This document shows positions 46,454 to 54,338 of a DNA stretch of 64,000 bases, in pieces. Below the pieces are notes generated by a model that was not told the DNA's origin, ran no database searches, and saw nothing but the letters and a program-made list of their open reading frames with translations. This stretch comes from a virus. Location of the stretch: positions 1 through 64,000 of the IMG/VR virus record IMGVR_UViG_3300028400_000005, one strand, 5' to 3'. The translations under genes and the position numbers were made by a program. The stretch's first letter is position 1, and each line of letters begins with the position of its first letter.

Positions 46454-48452
46454 GTTTGCACGCGCGGCGAGCGAGGTCCTGTTTCGCCCGCCGCCGGTCT
46501 TCAGCGCCGATGAGCTCGAGACCCTAGCCGGCTTCGCGCACGCGTCGGGGATCCGCCCCGAGGGGGTCGGGGGGCCGCGGTTCTCCCTCGAGGGGCGCCC
46601 CTACCTGGAAGCGCTGTACGGCGAGCGCCGGGACAAGCCGTTCACCCGGCTGGTGATCATGAAGGCCGCCCAGATGGGCCTCACCGTGAAGCTGCTGTAC
46701 CGCGCCGGCTGGCTCACCGCGGACGCGAACACCCGCTTCAACGTCGCCCTCATGTTCCCGACGCTCGAGGCCGTCCTCGACCTGCACAAGTCGCGTTTCC
46801 GGCCGATGATGCAGTCGTCGAGCAAGATGATGAAGCTGATCGGGGACGTGGACGCCGTGGGCCTGGTGCGCGTCGGGGTTTCCACGATGCGCTTCCGCGG
46901 CATGCGCTCGGGGATCGGGGTGGACTCCTTCCCGGCGGACGCCCTGCTCTTCGACGAGGTGCGCCTCATGGACCTGGCCACCATCGAGCGCACCTTCGTG
47001 CGCGTCTCGGCCTCGAGGTTCGAGTGGGAGGGCCGCCGCGGGCTGATCGAGCTGAACTCCACCGCCGGTTTCCCGGGCATGGACATAGACCGCTGGTTCC
47101 AGCGCTCGACCATGAACTACTGGCGGACGCCCTGCCCCAACCCCGCCTGCAAGCTCCACCACGAGGGGATCGTCATGCCCCTGCGCTGGCCGGACGTGGT
47201 GGGCCGGGACGGCTCGAGGCTCTACTACCAATGCCCCGAGTGCAAGACCGAGATCACCGACGACGTGCTGCTCAAGCACGGGTTCTACGTGCCCGAAAAC
47301 CCCGGCGCCGAATGGGAGGGCTACCAGTTTTCGCAGATCCTGCGGGGCAACCGCTACCTGCCCGAGCTGTGGGCGGCCTGGGAGCGTGGCGACAACCTGC
47401 CCGAGTTTTACAACTCGCGCCTCGGGCTGCCCTACCGCGACCCCGACGCCGTGCCGGCGCCGCGCGAGACCGTCGAGGCCTGCATGGACCCCGAGTACCG
47501 CTGGCCCGACCCCGAGGACCTGAAGGGGGAGTGGGTGGCCGTGGGCGTAGACCAGCGCGCCCCCGAAAAGCACGCCGTCGTCTACAAGCTGGGCCACGGG
47601 AGCACCTTCGACCTGGTGCACCTTGAGGTCCTGGAGGTCAGCGGTGAGGACGCCGTGCGCGCGCTCGAGCTCCTGGCCCGCCGCTGGCACGCCAAGATCG
47701 TGGTGATTGACGGCGAGCCCTCCTACGACCTGGCCGTCGGCCTCGCCCGCCGCCTGCCCAAGGGGGTGGTCTGGCTGGCGGACTACGCGGACTCGCCCCA
47801 CGCGATCACGTGGAAAGACGAGCGCACCCGCAAGGACATCCAGAAGTCCACCGGTGAGGTCAAGTACGAGTACCGGGTGCTGCTGGACCGCTACAAGGCC
47901 CTCGACTGGGCCCTCACGCAGTTTCAGCGGCGCCGCATCCGCGTGCCCGTGGACTTCTACGAGAAGCACCAGACCCGGCGCATCGGCGGGGTGGCGCAGA
48001 AGTGGCCGGTGGCGAAGGAGTACGTGACCCACCTCGAGAACATTGCCCGGGCCACCATCCCGGTCTACCGCACGCTGCCCACCGGCGAGCGCGTGCACTC
48101 CGGCGAGGTGCGCCAGATCTACCGCCACCTGGCCCTCGACCCCCACTTCGCCCACGCCCACGTCTACGCCCTCGTCGGGCTGGCCCGCCGGATGGGGGAC
48201 ACGACCATCCACATGGGGGCCGAGGCCTCGCTCAAGCCCCCGTCGCCGCTCGAGGCCGCCACCCCCCAAGGCCTGAGGCCGGGCGACCTGGCGCTCGAGC
48301 GTCAGCGGGCGCTCAGCCGCACCTGCGGGGTCTGCCGCTACTACTCCGCGCTGTCGGGGGGCAAGGGGCGGTGCAATCACCCCAGCAACGCCGCGATCAA
48401 CCTGCGGGTGGGCGAAAGCGACCCCCATTGCCCGCTGTGGCGGCGCAAGTAG
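46431..48452 (+). CDS. terL: Terminase large subunit (GpA-like)
   Basis: Protein of 673 residues, the ATP-driven packaging motor and nuclease. The ATPase part has LVIMKAAQMGLTVKLLY (adenine/Walker A-like, 75-90, without the usual GKT lysine order) and Walker B ADALLFDEVRLM (169-180). A zinc-like box CPNPAC..CPEC follows. The nuclease region begins near 362 (VAVGVDQRAPEKHAVVYKL), with IVVIDGEP and the later DPHFAHAHVYALVGLARR. The C-terminus adds a Cys cluster (CGVCRYY..CNHP..CPLW). Length and order fit Terminase_GpA-type enzymes. ATG 46431 lies inside the resolvase gene with a GGGGGTGGAAG site. Confidence 0.88.
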   Translation: MAPALEPEFARAASEVLFRPPPVFSADELETLAGFAHASGIRPEGVGGPRFSLEGRPYLEALYGERRDKPFTRLVIMKAAQMGLTVKLLYRAGWLTADANTRFNVALMFPTLEAVLDLHKSRFRPMMQSSSKMMKLIGDVDAVGLVRVGVSTMRFRGMRSGIGVDSFPADALLFDEVRLMDLATIERTFVRVSASRFEWEGRRGLIELNSTAGFPGMDIDRWFQRSTMNYWRTPCPNPACKLHHEGIVMPLRWPDVVGRDGSRLYYQCPECKTEITDDVLLKHGFYVPENPGAEWEGYQFSQILRGNRYLPELWAAWERGDNLPEFYNSRLGLPYRDPDAVPAPRETVEACMDPEYRWPDPEDLKGEWVAVGVDQRAPEKHAVVYKLGHGSTFDLVHLEVLEVSGEDAVRALELLARRWHAKIVVIDGEPSYDLAVGLARRLPKGVVWLADYADSPHAITWKDERTRKDIQKSTGEVKYEYRVLLDRYKALDWALTQFQRRRIRVPVDFYEKHQTRRIGGVAQKWPVAKEYVTHLENIARATIPVYRTLPTGERVHSGEVRQIYRHLALDPHFAHAHVYALVGLARRMGDTTIHMGAEASLKPPSPLEAATPQGLRPGDLALERQRALSRTCGVCRYYSALSGGKGRCNHPSNAAINLRVGESDPHCPLWRRK

Positions 48453-48457
48453 CCGAA

Positions 48458-48500
48458 CAGACGAACGCCCGGGCCAGCATACGAGCCCGGGCGTCTGTCT
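48458..48500. terminator. Bidirectional terminator between convergent operons
   Basis: CAGACG-aa-CGCCCGGGC pairs with GCCCGGGCG-TCTG around a 10-nt loop (48458-48497). It lies between the terminase stop and the leftward dNMP kinase stop. Confidence 0.8.
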
Positions 48501-48513
48501 AACCTACGTGCCG

Positions 48514-49314
48514 CTATGCGCCGGCCAGGTAGTCCTCGACCGGTCCGAAGAGCTCGTCGCCGGCCGCCTTGAGCTCGACGAGGGACGCGGCCCTCACCGT
48601 GTGGTCGGGCTCCACCGCGTCCACCATGCGCTCGCTGGCGTGCTTCTGCGCCTCGGGATCCAGGACCTCCGGGGCGTTGTCCCGCACCACCCGCACCACC
48701 TCGCCCAGGCCGGGCGGGGGGAGAAGGCCGCCCTCCTCGTCCCAGGTATGGGTGAGCGCGTGCCGCACCACGTCCAGCGTGGGACCGTCGTGCTGCTCGT
48801 AGTAGGCCCGCATGCGCTCCACGTCGCCCTGGATCGCGTACGCCTCGTTCGGGAAGCGCACATCCGTCACGGCCACCCGCCCGCCGGCGGCGAGCACCCG
48901 GCGCGCCTCGGTGAGGGCCGGGACCAGCCAGAGGCCCGGGTCAATGCTGCGGCCGATCTCGGTGCCCAGGTGCTGCAGCAGGCGCCGCTCCCGCGGGGCC
49001 TTGTTCGCGCCGAAGTAGGCGTAGTAGCGCTCGAGCACCATCGAGAGCGTGGGCTTGAGGTAGATCCCGACGATCTCCCGCGGCTCGGGGGCGCGGCCCT
49101 CGTCCTTGGCGACCTTCTTGGTGTACGCGGCCACCTGCTCCGCCAGCCCCGGCGTGACCATGGGCACCGTCAGCCCCTCGAGCACCAGCGCCAGACCCTT
49201 CAGGGGGTCGGCCAGGGCGATGCGGGTGTAGCCCCGAGGGGCCAGCACCATGCCGTAGAAGCTGTCCTTGCCCGCGCGCGCTTTGCCGGTGATGCCGATC
49301 AGTCTTGGTTTCAT
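48514..49314 (-). CDS. Deoxynucleoside monophosphate kinase-like protein
   Basis: Protein of 266 residues from ATG 49314 (GGGAGG site). The P-loop ITGKARAGKDSF is at 7-18, followed by YTRIALADPLK, the T4 gp1-like signature, and VAVTDVRFPNEA near 148 as in phage dNMP kinases. It would phosphorylate dNMPs for phage DNA synthesis. It is coupled (4-nt overlap) to a 5'-nucleotidase-like gene, which suggests control of the dNTP pool or of modified nucleotides. Confidence 0.82.
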   Translation of the reverse strand: MKPRLIGITGKARAGKDSFYGMVLAPRGYTRIALADPLKGLALVLEGLTVPMVTPGLAEQVAAYTKKVAKDEGRAPEPREIVGIYLKPTLSMVLERYYAYFGANKAPRERRLLQHLGTEIGRSIDPGLWLVPALTEARRVLAAGGRVAVTDVRFPNEAYAIQGDVERMRAYYEQHDGPTLDVVRHALTHTWDEEGGLLPPPGLGEVVRVVRDNAPEVLDPEAQKHASERMVDAVEPDHTVRAASLVELKAAGDELFGPVEDYLAGA

Positions 49315-49961
49315 GCGTTCCTCCCGTGCTGTCCGCGTTTGTTGCCGTACCCGAGCGGGTCGCGCCGCTCGCGGTAGTCCAGGGGTAGGCGCTCGAGCAG
49401 ACCGCGCAGCGCCTCCCAGCTGCCCGCCCGCAGCACCCACGGCTCCGTGAGGCTGCGGTTGTAGCGGTGCTCGATCAGGATCGGGGTGAGGCCGGCCTCG
49501 GCGAACTCGCGGGCCTCCCGGGGGCTGTCCTCGACCAGGATCGAGACCCCGAGGCGCGCGGCCACCTCCGCCTTGGTCTCGGGGCGCTCCACGTGATGCA
49601 CGGGGCGCATGGGGAAGCCGCGCTCGCGCAGCCACTCCAGGGTCACGTCCCGGGTGTGGGGCTTGCGCCGGGTGATGTAGGCGGTGAGCAGCTTGCGCCG
49701 CGCGAGCCATTGGGCGGCCTCGAGGGCGTGCGGCATGGGATGGGCTTCCCGGTAGGTCTCCGGGTCGCCGTAGATCTCCGAGAGGATCCGCTCCGCCTCC
49801 GGGGTCCGTACGCGCTCGGGGAACTCGGCCAGCACGTCGTCGTAGTGCTCGGGGTCCCAGTAGCGCACGTCCGCGGGCTCGAGCCCCAGCCGCTCCACTA
49901 GGCGCCGCATGACGACGGGGGTGAGGTTGGCGACCACGCCGTCGAGGTCGAGGGCGATCAT
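49311..49961 (-). CDS. HAD-superfamily 5'(3')-deoxyribonucleotidase-like protein
   Basis: Protein of 216 residues. Motif I ALDLDGVVANLTP (D5, D7), motif II YITRRKPHTRD near 96 and motif IV VSILVEDSPREA near 140 are all present. It dephosphorylates nucleotides or another small phosphate. The C-terminal 40 residues are basic. Pairing with a dNMP kinase is common in phages, where the two adjust nucleotide pools. Confidence 0.8.
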   Translation of the reverse strand: MIALDLDGVVANLTPVVMRRLVERLGLEPADVRYWDPEHYDDVLAEFPERVRTPEAERILSEIYGDPETYREAHPMPHALEAAQWLARRKLLTAYITRRKPHTRDVTLEWLRERGFPMRPVHHVERPETKAEVAARLGVSILVEDSPREAREFAEAGLTPILIEHRYNRSLTEPWVLRAGSWEALRGLLERLPLDYRERRDPLGYGNKRGQHGRNA

Positions 49962-50302
49962 GCCTGCACCCCCGAGGGGGCCGGCGCCGCCTGCGCGCCG
50001 TGGACGAGAACCAGGGCGGGGGTGGTGCCCATGCTCGAGGTCAGCCCGATCATGTCGGGGGCCAGCGCCCGCACCAGCTCGAGGTTTTCCATGACCAGCT
50101 CGTCGTAGGCCGCGGCGGCCCGGTAGAGGGCGTTCGTGTTGTTCAGGTGTTCCGAGCTGGGGTAGTTGGGATCGGCGTGGGCCTTCAGGAAGGTGCTACG
50201 GATGCCCAGGTAGGTACGGGCGCGCCGGCCCAGCTCCCGGACGATCCACGCTTCGGGGTAGAGGCCCAGGGCGGCTCGCAGCCGGTGGTACGCCTTCTTC
50301 AT
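49958..50302 (-). CDS. Small protein of unknown function
   Basis: Protein of 114 residues with an AAAGGAG site. Helical, with AYHRLRAALGLYPEAWIVRELGRRARTYLGIRSTFL and NTNALYRAAAAYDELVMENLELVRAL. It has 4-nt overlaps at both ends. No known motif; conserved position in the phosphoesterase-nucleotidase-kinase operon suggests a DNA-metabolism accessory. Confidence 0.65.
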   Translation of the reverse strand: MKKAYHRLRAALGLYPEAWIVRELGRRARTYLGIRSTFLKAHADPNYPSSEHLNNTNALYRAAAAYDELVMENLELVRALAPDMIGLTSSMGTTPALVLVHGAQAAPAPSGVQA

Positions 50303-51759
50303 GCGGTCTCCTTTCGGGGCTCGAGCCCGTCCCCGTCTGCGAAGAACGGGAACATGGCCACGTAGCCGCGTTCACGGTGGAATACGTGCGCCTCGGCCGA
50401 GCGCAGGTTGGCGATGAAGCCCTTCTTGTGGTGCCAGGCGTCCGTCGCGGAGAGGGACGGCAGCACGCGCACGCGCACCCCGCCGTTCTCGGCGAGGGGC
50501 TGGAACGCCGCCTCGCTCTTCCGGTGCAGGTGCCCCACGTGCCACTCGCGGTAGCGGGTCTGCGACCAGTCCTCGGGGCGCTCGTTCGCCATGATGAGGG
50601 GCAGGTCGCGGTGCTTCTCCTCGTTGCCGTGGGTGTAGCCGATCAGCACCCGCCCCCAGCGCAGGTACTTGCGCGGGGTGGCGCCATTGTCCACGTGCAC
50701 GTCCTCCGTGGCGCGGTAGTAGGCCCGCAGCACCTCTCCGAGGTAGAAGGTGCGCTGGTGGTCGTGGTTGCCCGGCACCATGAGCAGCCGCACCGGGGCG
50801 ATGGCCCGGGCGCGGTCAATCAGGTCGGTAATGAGCAGGTCCACCACCCGCCGGAAGGCGGTCTGCCAGCGGGTGTCCACGTCCACCCGCGTGCCCTTCG
50901 TGGTGGTGTTGTCGAGGGTGTCTATGTGGAAAAGGTCGTTGCCCAGGGGGATGACGATCTCGTCCAGGGGGTAGAGGGCGGCCTGCTCGAGCAGGTACTC
51001 GACGGCCTCCTTCCACACCGCGATGGCCCGCTTGGTGTCGTAGGCGTTCCCCGTCTCCTCGGCCGCGGCCAGCTTGCCCACGTGCAGGTCGTAGACGCTG
51101 ATCTCGGCGAGGTACCCCGAGTTGCGCTCGAGCCGGCGGACGCGTACCGGGGGTTGCCCCGTGGGTCGGGGTACGGCCCGGGCGGCCAGGTCCTCGATCA
51201 GCCCCTCGAAGATGGCCTTGAGGTCCACGTCCCGCTTGCGCCGCAGCCAGACCTTGATCTGCCACAGGGGAGCCTTCTTGATCTCGCCCTCGTCTTCGAT
51301 GATGCCGCTCATGCGGCTGTCTTCCCACTCGAGGGACTTCTTGGTCTTGGCCCGCCCCATCTCCCAGGTGTTCACGACGTAGCGCTCGACCTCCCACACG
51401 TCGGGGTCCACCTGGGCGATCCGCAGCACGTCCTCGAGGCTGAGCGGCCGCTCGCCCTTGTAGGCCAGGGTCGCGTTGCCGGTGGCCGTCTCCTCGAAGC
51501 GCACGTCGGGGCGCTTGGGCTCCTGGACCTTGGGCGGCTCCGGGGGGCGCTTGGGGGCCGGCGCCGGCATGCCCTCGGGGGTGTAGGCGGTCACGAAGTG
51601 GTAGAGCTCCCGGGAGCGGTAGTAGGTGAGCTCGTGGCCGATGGAGGCCAGGTGGTTCTTCAGGTACTGGGGCCCGTGGCCCGGGTTGGCCTCGAGGTAG
51701 GCCCGGGCGGCGGCCTCGAGCTCGGGGGTGAGCCACTTGGGGCGCTTGGGTCCGGCCAC
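50299..51759 (-). CDS. Calcineurin-like metallophosphoesterase with N-terminal DNA-binding-type domain
   Basis: Protein of 486 residues from GTG 51759, which shares its first base with the preceding stop. Residues 1-60 look like a small HTH-like domain (LTPELEAAARAYLEANPGHGPQYLKNHLASIGHELTYYRSRE). The phosphoesterase core has D-x-H in VYDLHVG near 222, GND in PLGNDLFH near 272, GNHD in VPGNHDH near 330, and the late His motifs YTHGNEEKH and WHVGHLHR near 408. All metal ligands of the two-metal site are present. A nuclease or phosphatase acting on DNA is likely. Confidence 0.83.
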   Translation of the reverse strand: MAGPKRPKWLTPELEAAARAYLEANPGHGPQYLKNHLASIGHELTYYRSRELYHFVTAYTPEGMPAPAPKRPPEPPKVQEPKRPDVRFEETATGNATLAYKGERPLSLEDVLRIAQVDPDVWEVERYVVNTWEMGRAKTKKSLEWEDSRMSGIIEDEGEIKKAPLWQIKVWLRRKRDVDLKAIFEGLIEDLAARAVPRPTGQPPVRVRRLERNSGYLAEISVYDLHVGKLAAAEETGNAYDTKRAIAVWKEAVEYLLEQAALYPLDEIVIPLGNDLFHIDTLDNTTTKGTRVDVDTRWQTAFRRVVDLLITDLIDRARAIAPVRLLMVPGNHDHQRTFYLGEVLRAYYRATEDVHVDNGATPRKYLRWGRVLIGYTHGNEEKHRDLPLIMANERPEDWSQTRYREWHVGHLHRKSEAAFQPLAENGGVRVRVLPSLSATDAWHHKKGFIANLRSAEAHVFHRERGYVAMFPFFADGDGLEPRKETA

Positions 51760-52148
51760 TACCTACCCCCCAGGCGTGCGAAGGCGCGGAACACGTAGGT
51801 GCCTGCGGGGCGGTACTGGGCCTCGAGCCCCAGCGTCACGCGGGGGCCGTCCGCTAGGGCCTGCACCCCCACCCAGGAGCGCTCGAGCGCGCCCGGGTAG
51901 AAGGCTAGCTGGGGCATGAGGTAGGCGTCCACGTCCCAGCTCGAGCCCAGCCAGTAGTAGGCGTCCAGGCGCACGTAGTGGCCCGAGAACGGTGCGCGGT
52001 CGGCTGAGGGCTCCGTCGCGGCCGGCGCGGGGCCGCTCCACTCCCAACCGAGCTCCACGTCCCAGCCGGTCCAGCCGGTGCCGCCGGCGCCGGTGGCGAA
52101 GGCGAGTCCGGCGGCCAGCACCAGGGGAGCGATAAGGTGCTTTATCAT
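51759..52148 (-). CDS. Secreted small beta-rich protein under repressor-type promoter
   Basis: Protein of 129 residues from ATG 52148. A signal peptide (MIKHLIAPLVLAAGLAFATGAGG) is followed by alternating strands rich in Trp/Tyr (WDVELGWEWSGPAP, YVRLDAYYWLGSSWDVDAYLMPQLAFYPG, VTLGLEAQYRPAGTYVFRAFARLGG), the look of a small outer-membrane barrel or periplasmic protein. The start is 7 nt from a -10 lying in an operator copy. Possibly an envelope protein that changes host surface or excludes other phages. Confidence 0.65.
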   Translation of the reverse strand: MIKHLIAPLVLAAGLAFATGAGGTGWTGWDVELGWEWSGPAPAATEPSADRAPFSGHYVRLDAYYWLGSSWDVDAYLMPQLAFYPGALERSWVGVQALADGPRVTLGLEAQYRPAGTYVFRAFARLGGR

Positions 52149-52149
52149 G

Positions 52150-52167
52150 CGTCTTATTCTACAGACG
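52150..52167 (-). promoter_or_regulatory. Class A operator with leaderless -10
   Basis: Perfect palindrome CGTCT-N8-AGACG containing -10 TAGAAT (52161-52156), 7 nt before ATG 52148. The -35 is weak. Confidence 0.65.
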
Positions 52168-52230
52168 GGCACGGGTGGGGTAGAGAAAGGGCCTAACGGT
52201 TCAGTAACAGACCCGGGGAATAGCAGAGGC

Positions 52231-52248
52231 GGCGGGCTCGAGCCCGCC
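52231..52248 (-). terminator. Hairpin after the small hydrophobic protein gene
   Basis: The 18-bp self-complementary sequence GGCGGGCTCGAGCCCGCC, then GCCTCTGCTATT on the minus strand. Confidence 0.55.
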
Positions 52249-52304
52249 ACCGGTCTACCTGCGCAATCCTCGCCGTCGGGGTCGCCGGCGCACCTGCCCC
52301 GCCC

Positions 52305-52577
52305 CTAGGTAGGCGGCGCGCCGGACTTCTCGAAAAAACCCGTGGCGTTGAAAAAAGCGACGACGGCGCGGATGACCATGCGCGCGATGATGTCGTAGCT
52401 GTCGCGGAAGGCCTCCGGGAGCATTTCCGGGGGGAAGAGCTCCCGCATCTGCGCCACCGCCTTGTCCTCCTTTGCCTTGCCCTTCTCACCGGTCCCCTCG
52501 GCGGTGAGCTCCACCAGGGTGACGGCGAGGCCGGCCGCCTGAATGATCGCCTGCAGGATCGAGAGCAGCTTCTTCAT
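52305..52577 (-). CDS. Small hydrophobic protein of the lysis region
   Basis: Protein of 90 residues from ATG 52577 (GGAGGT site). Residues 3-24 are hydrophobic (LLSILQAIIQAAGLAVTLVEL) and a second hydrophobic helix lies near the end (ARMVIRAVVAFFNATGFF). It lies directly downstream of the putative endolysin. Could be an accessory holin or antiholin; the main holin is at 53856. Confidence 0.65.
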   Translation of the reverse strand: MKKLLSILQAIIQAAGLAVTLVELTAEGTGEKGKAKEDKAVAQMRELFPPEMLPEAFRDSYDIIARMVIRAVVAFFNATGFFEKSGAPPT

Positions 52578-52593
52578 CGTTACCTCCGCGGCC

Positions 52594-52615
52594 ACCCTAG
52601 GCGCTGGGGCGGTCG
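52594..52615 (-). promoter_or_regulatory. Class B-like element overlapping endolysin stop
   Basis: ACCGCC, 8 nt, TAGGGT (52599-52594), where TAG is the stop of the upstream gene. The next ATG is 16 nt away with a ribosome site, so a short leader would be made. Confidence 0.45.
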
Positions 52616-53328
52616 GGGTCCTCCCACCACTTGCGCCAGTAGCTGATGCCGAAGTCGCGCTCGAGCTCGTAGCGCCGGCCGTGCACGGTGCCGCGGCCCA
52701 CGGCGATCGTGAGCTTGCGGCTCAGCACGTCGTCGCGCCAGCGGGGGTTGGCGCTGTCGGCCACCACCTGGGCCAGCAGCTTGAGGCGCTGCCACTCCAT
52801 GGGGTAGCGCGTCCCCGCCCCGAGGCGGCGCCGGTAGCGGCGGATGTGGTCGCGGCGCGGCGCGCCGTTCTGCACGGCGATGTCCACCCCGAGGGCGTAG
52901 GCGCGCTCGGTCGTGAACCCCAGGGCCTCCACGAGCCTCCGGCCGCGGTCCAGGTACGGCTGGGCGGCCTCGCGGAACGCCTGCTGGGTGCCGGGCAGCT
53001 CCTCGAGGCGGTGGAAGGCGTTGCGCCACTCCCACGTCGGCCGGCCGCGGCGGTCCAGGATACGCGCCCGGGCGAAATCCACGAGCGCCGCGTTGCCGCG
53101 CCGGGCGGCCTCGACGAACTCCTCGCCCATGATGCGGGCGGCCTGCTCGGGCTCGAGCTCGACGATGCGCGCCAGCACCGGGCCCAGCGTCCCCTGCCCG
53201 AGGTTCCATTGCAGCGGCCCCCAGGAGAGCACCTGGCCGTCGAAGTCGCCGGCCAGGTGCCCCCCCTCGAACGCGTGCACCATGCGGAGCACGCGGGTCT
53301 GGAGGGTGGGGTGGGGTTTGCGGTTCAT
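52597..53328 (-). CDS. Putative endolysin (lysozyme-fold glycosidase)
   Basis: Protein of 243 residues. The segment MVHAFEGGHLAGDFDGQVLSWGPLQWNLGQGTLGPVL (about 16-52) has a catalytic-type Glu21 in HAFEGG, the acidic D29/D31 pair and the S-W-G-x-L-Q-W-N motif of phage muramidase/chitosanase-like folds. The rest is helical. It has no signal peptide, as expected for a holin-dependent lysin. Holin gene 0.5 kb upstream and a small hydrophobic gene downstream form the lysis cassette. Enzyme class is inferred. Confidence 0.65.
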   Translation of the reverse strand: MNRKPHPTLQTRVLRMVHAFEGGHLAGDFDGQVLSWGPLQWNLGQGTLGPVLARIVELEPEQAARIMGEEFVEAARRGNAALVDFARARILDRRGRPTWEWRNAFHRLEELPGTQQAFREAAQPYLDRGRRLVEALGFTTERAYALGVDIAVQNGAPRRDHIRRYRRRLGAGTRYPMEWQRLKLLAQVVADSANPRWRDDVLSRKLTIAVGRGTVHGRRYELERDFGISYWRKWWEDPDRPSA

Positions 53329-53333
53329 GGACG

Positions 53334-53825
53334 TTAGAGCATGCCGATGACGCCGTAGTTGCCGCCGCCGGCAACGATCGGACCGGGCATTTCGCTCGGA
53401 TCGGCGGGCTCGAGCTGCAGGGTGAAGGCGATGTCGCCGATGGACGTGTCGGCCGTCGCGGGGGCGGTGATGACGAGGGTGTCGCCGGGGGCGAGGTACA
53501 CGTCCCCCATGGGGAAGTCGAACGCGCCGTCCGACTGCCCGGCGAGGAGGGCCGCCGCGATCGAGCCGCTGCCGCCCGAGATGTCGGCTACCCAGTCGGC
53601 CGCCGGGGGCAGGTCGGCGTAGAGCCGGTGGTTGCCGTTCGCGGGGATCTTGACGTGCTCGGCCGCCACGTAGATGAACAGGACGGCGTCGGCGGCGGGG
53701 GTGCCGGGTACGAAGACGCGAAGCTCGCTGGGGCCGCTGCCTAGGTCGGCGAGCTCCGACGCCTGCTCGAGCTGCTTGAGAAAGCGGGTGTTGGTACCGG
53801 GTAGGTGTCTGCGCTCCTTTGCCAT
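53334..53825 (-). CDS. Virion-type small beta-rich protein
   Basis: Protein of 163 residues. After a basic helix (ERRHLPGTNTRFLKQLEQASELADL), the rest is beta-rich with a repeated pattern (MGDVYLAPGDTLVITAPATAD) similar to the ends of the fibre protein at 54339 (GMVYLAPGDRLRITYATTA). This shared motif suggests a fibre-associated or decoration protein. The start is 6 nt from TACGGT (leaderless-type). Confidence 0.65.
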   Translation of the reverse strand: MAKERRHLPGTNTRFLKQLEQASELADLGSGPSELRVFVPGTPAADAVLFIYVAAEHVKIPANGNHRLYADLPPAADWVADISGGSGSIAAALLAGQSDGAFDFPMGDVYLAPGDTLVITAPATADTSIGDIAFTLQLEPADPSEMPGPIVAGGGNYGVIGML

Positions 53826-53831
53826 GCCGCC

Positions 53832-53853
53832 ACCGTAGAAACGGTGGCGGTAA
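53832..53853 (-). promoter_or_regulatory. Class B promoter; also a 10-bp hairpin
   Basis: ACCGCC, 8 nt, TACGGT (53837-53832), 6 nt to ATG 53825. CCGCCACCGT and ACGGTGGCGG around it form a 10-bp stem. Confidence 0.6.
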
Positions 53854-53855
53854 GG

Positions 53856-54305
53856 CTACACGTCGGACCTGGGCGCGCGCTCGCGCAATAGGGACTCGAG
53901 CCGTTGCAGGATGGGGAGGTCGGGGTAGATGCGCTGCAGGTTCTCCAGGATGGACAGCGCCTCGGTGACGATCAGCATGCCCAGGCCCACGCCGGTGAAG
54001 AGGGCCCCCATGCCGATGCCGCGCTCGGCGAGGTTGATGGCGGCGAGCGCCGTCCCGTAGACCACGAGCTTGGCCCCCGTCTTGGTGGCCATGATGGCGC
54101 TGGTGATGTGGTGCCCGCGGTAGCGGGCGGCGATCACCCCCGTCAGAAAGTCGAGGGCCACGAGCGCCCCCAGGATGCCGTACGCCTCACGCCACGGCGA
54201 GTAGATCCAGATCACCAACCCCACGAGCAGCTTGACGATGAGGAGGTCGGTGAGGCGGCTCAGGATGTCGGCGATCGAGAGAAAGAAGGTCGTGAGGCGT
54301 TCCAT
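53856..54305 (-). CDS. Phage holin (holin-4/Cph1-like family)
   Basis: Protein of 149 residues with three to four membrane helices: IVKLLVGLVIWIYSPW, YGILGALVALDFLTGVIAA, KLVVYGTALAAINLA and GALFTGVGLGMLIVTEALSILENL. The strings ALDFLTGVIAARYRGHHITS and EALSILENLQRIYPDLPILQRLESLL follow the family pattern (LDFxTGV..S, E-x-L-S-I-x-E-N). It forms holes in the inner membrane to release the endolysin. The start is 6 nt from a class B -10. Confidence 0.85.
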   Translation of the reverse strand: MERLTTFFLSIADILSRLTDLLIVKLLVGLVIWIYSPWREAYGILGALVALDFLTGVIAARYRGHHITSAIMATKTGAKLVVYGTALAAINLAERGIGMGALFTGVGLGMLIVTEALSILENLQRIYPDLPILQRLESLLRERAPRSDV

Positions 54306-54311
54306 GCCCGC

Positions 54312-54333
54312 ACCCTCGAACCCGTAGCCGTCA
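54312..54333 (-). promoter_or_regulatory. Class B-like promoter of holin
   Basis: TGACGGC box and GAGGGT (54317-54312), 6 nt before ATG 54305. The -10 has G for T at the first position. Confidence 0.45.
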
Positions 54334-54338
54334 GACGG

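Noticed and set aside
52225-52310. tRNA-like T-arm (GGCGGGCTCGAGCCCGCC)
   Set aside because: The loop lacks the TTC start, and no acceptor or anticodon stem fits; better explained as a simple hairpin containing the common CTCGAG word.
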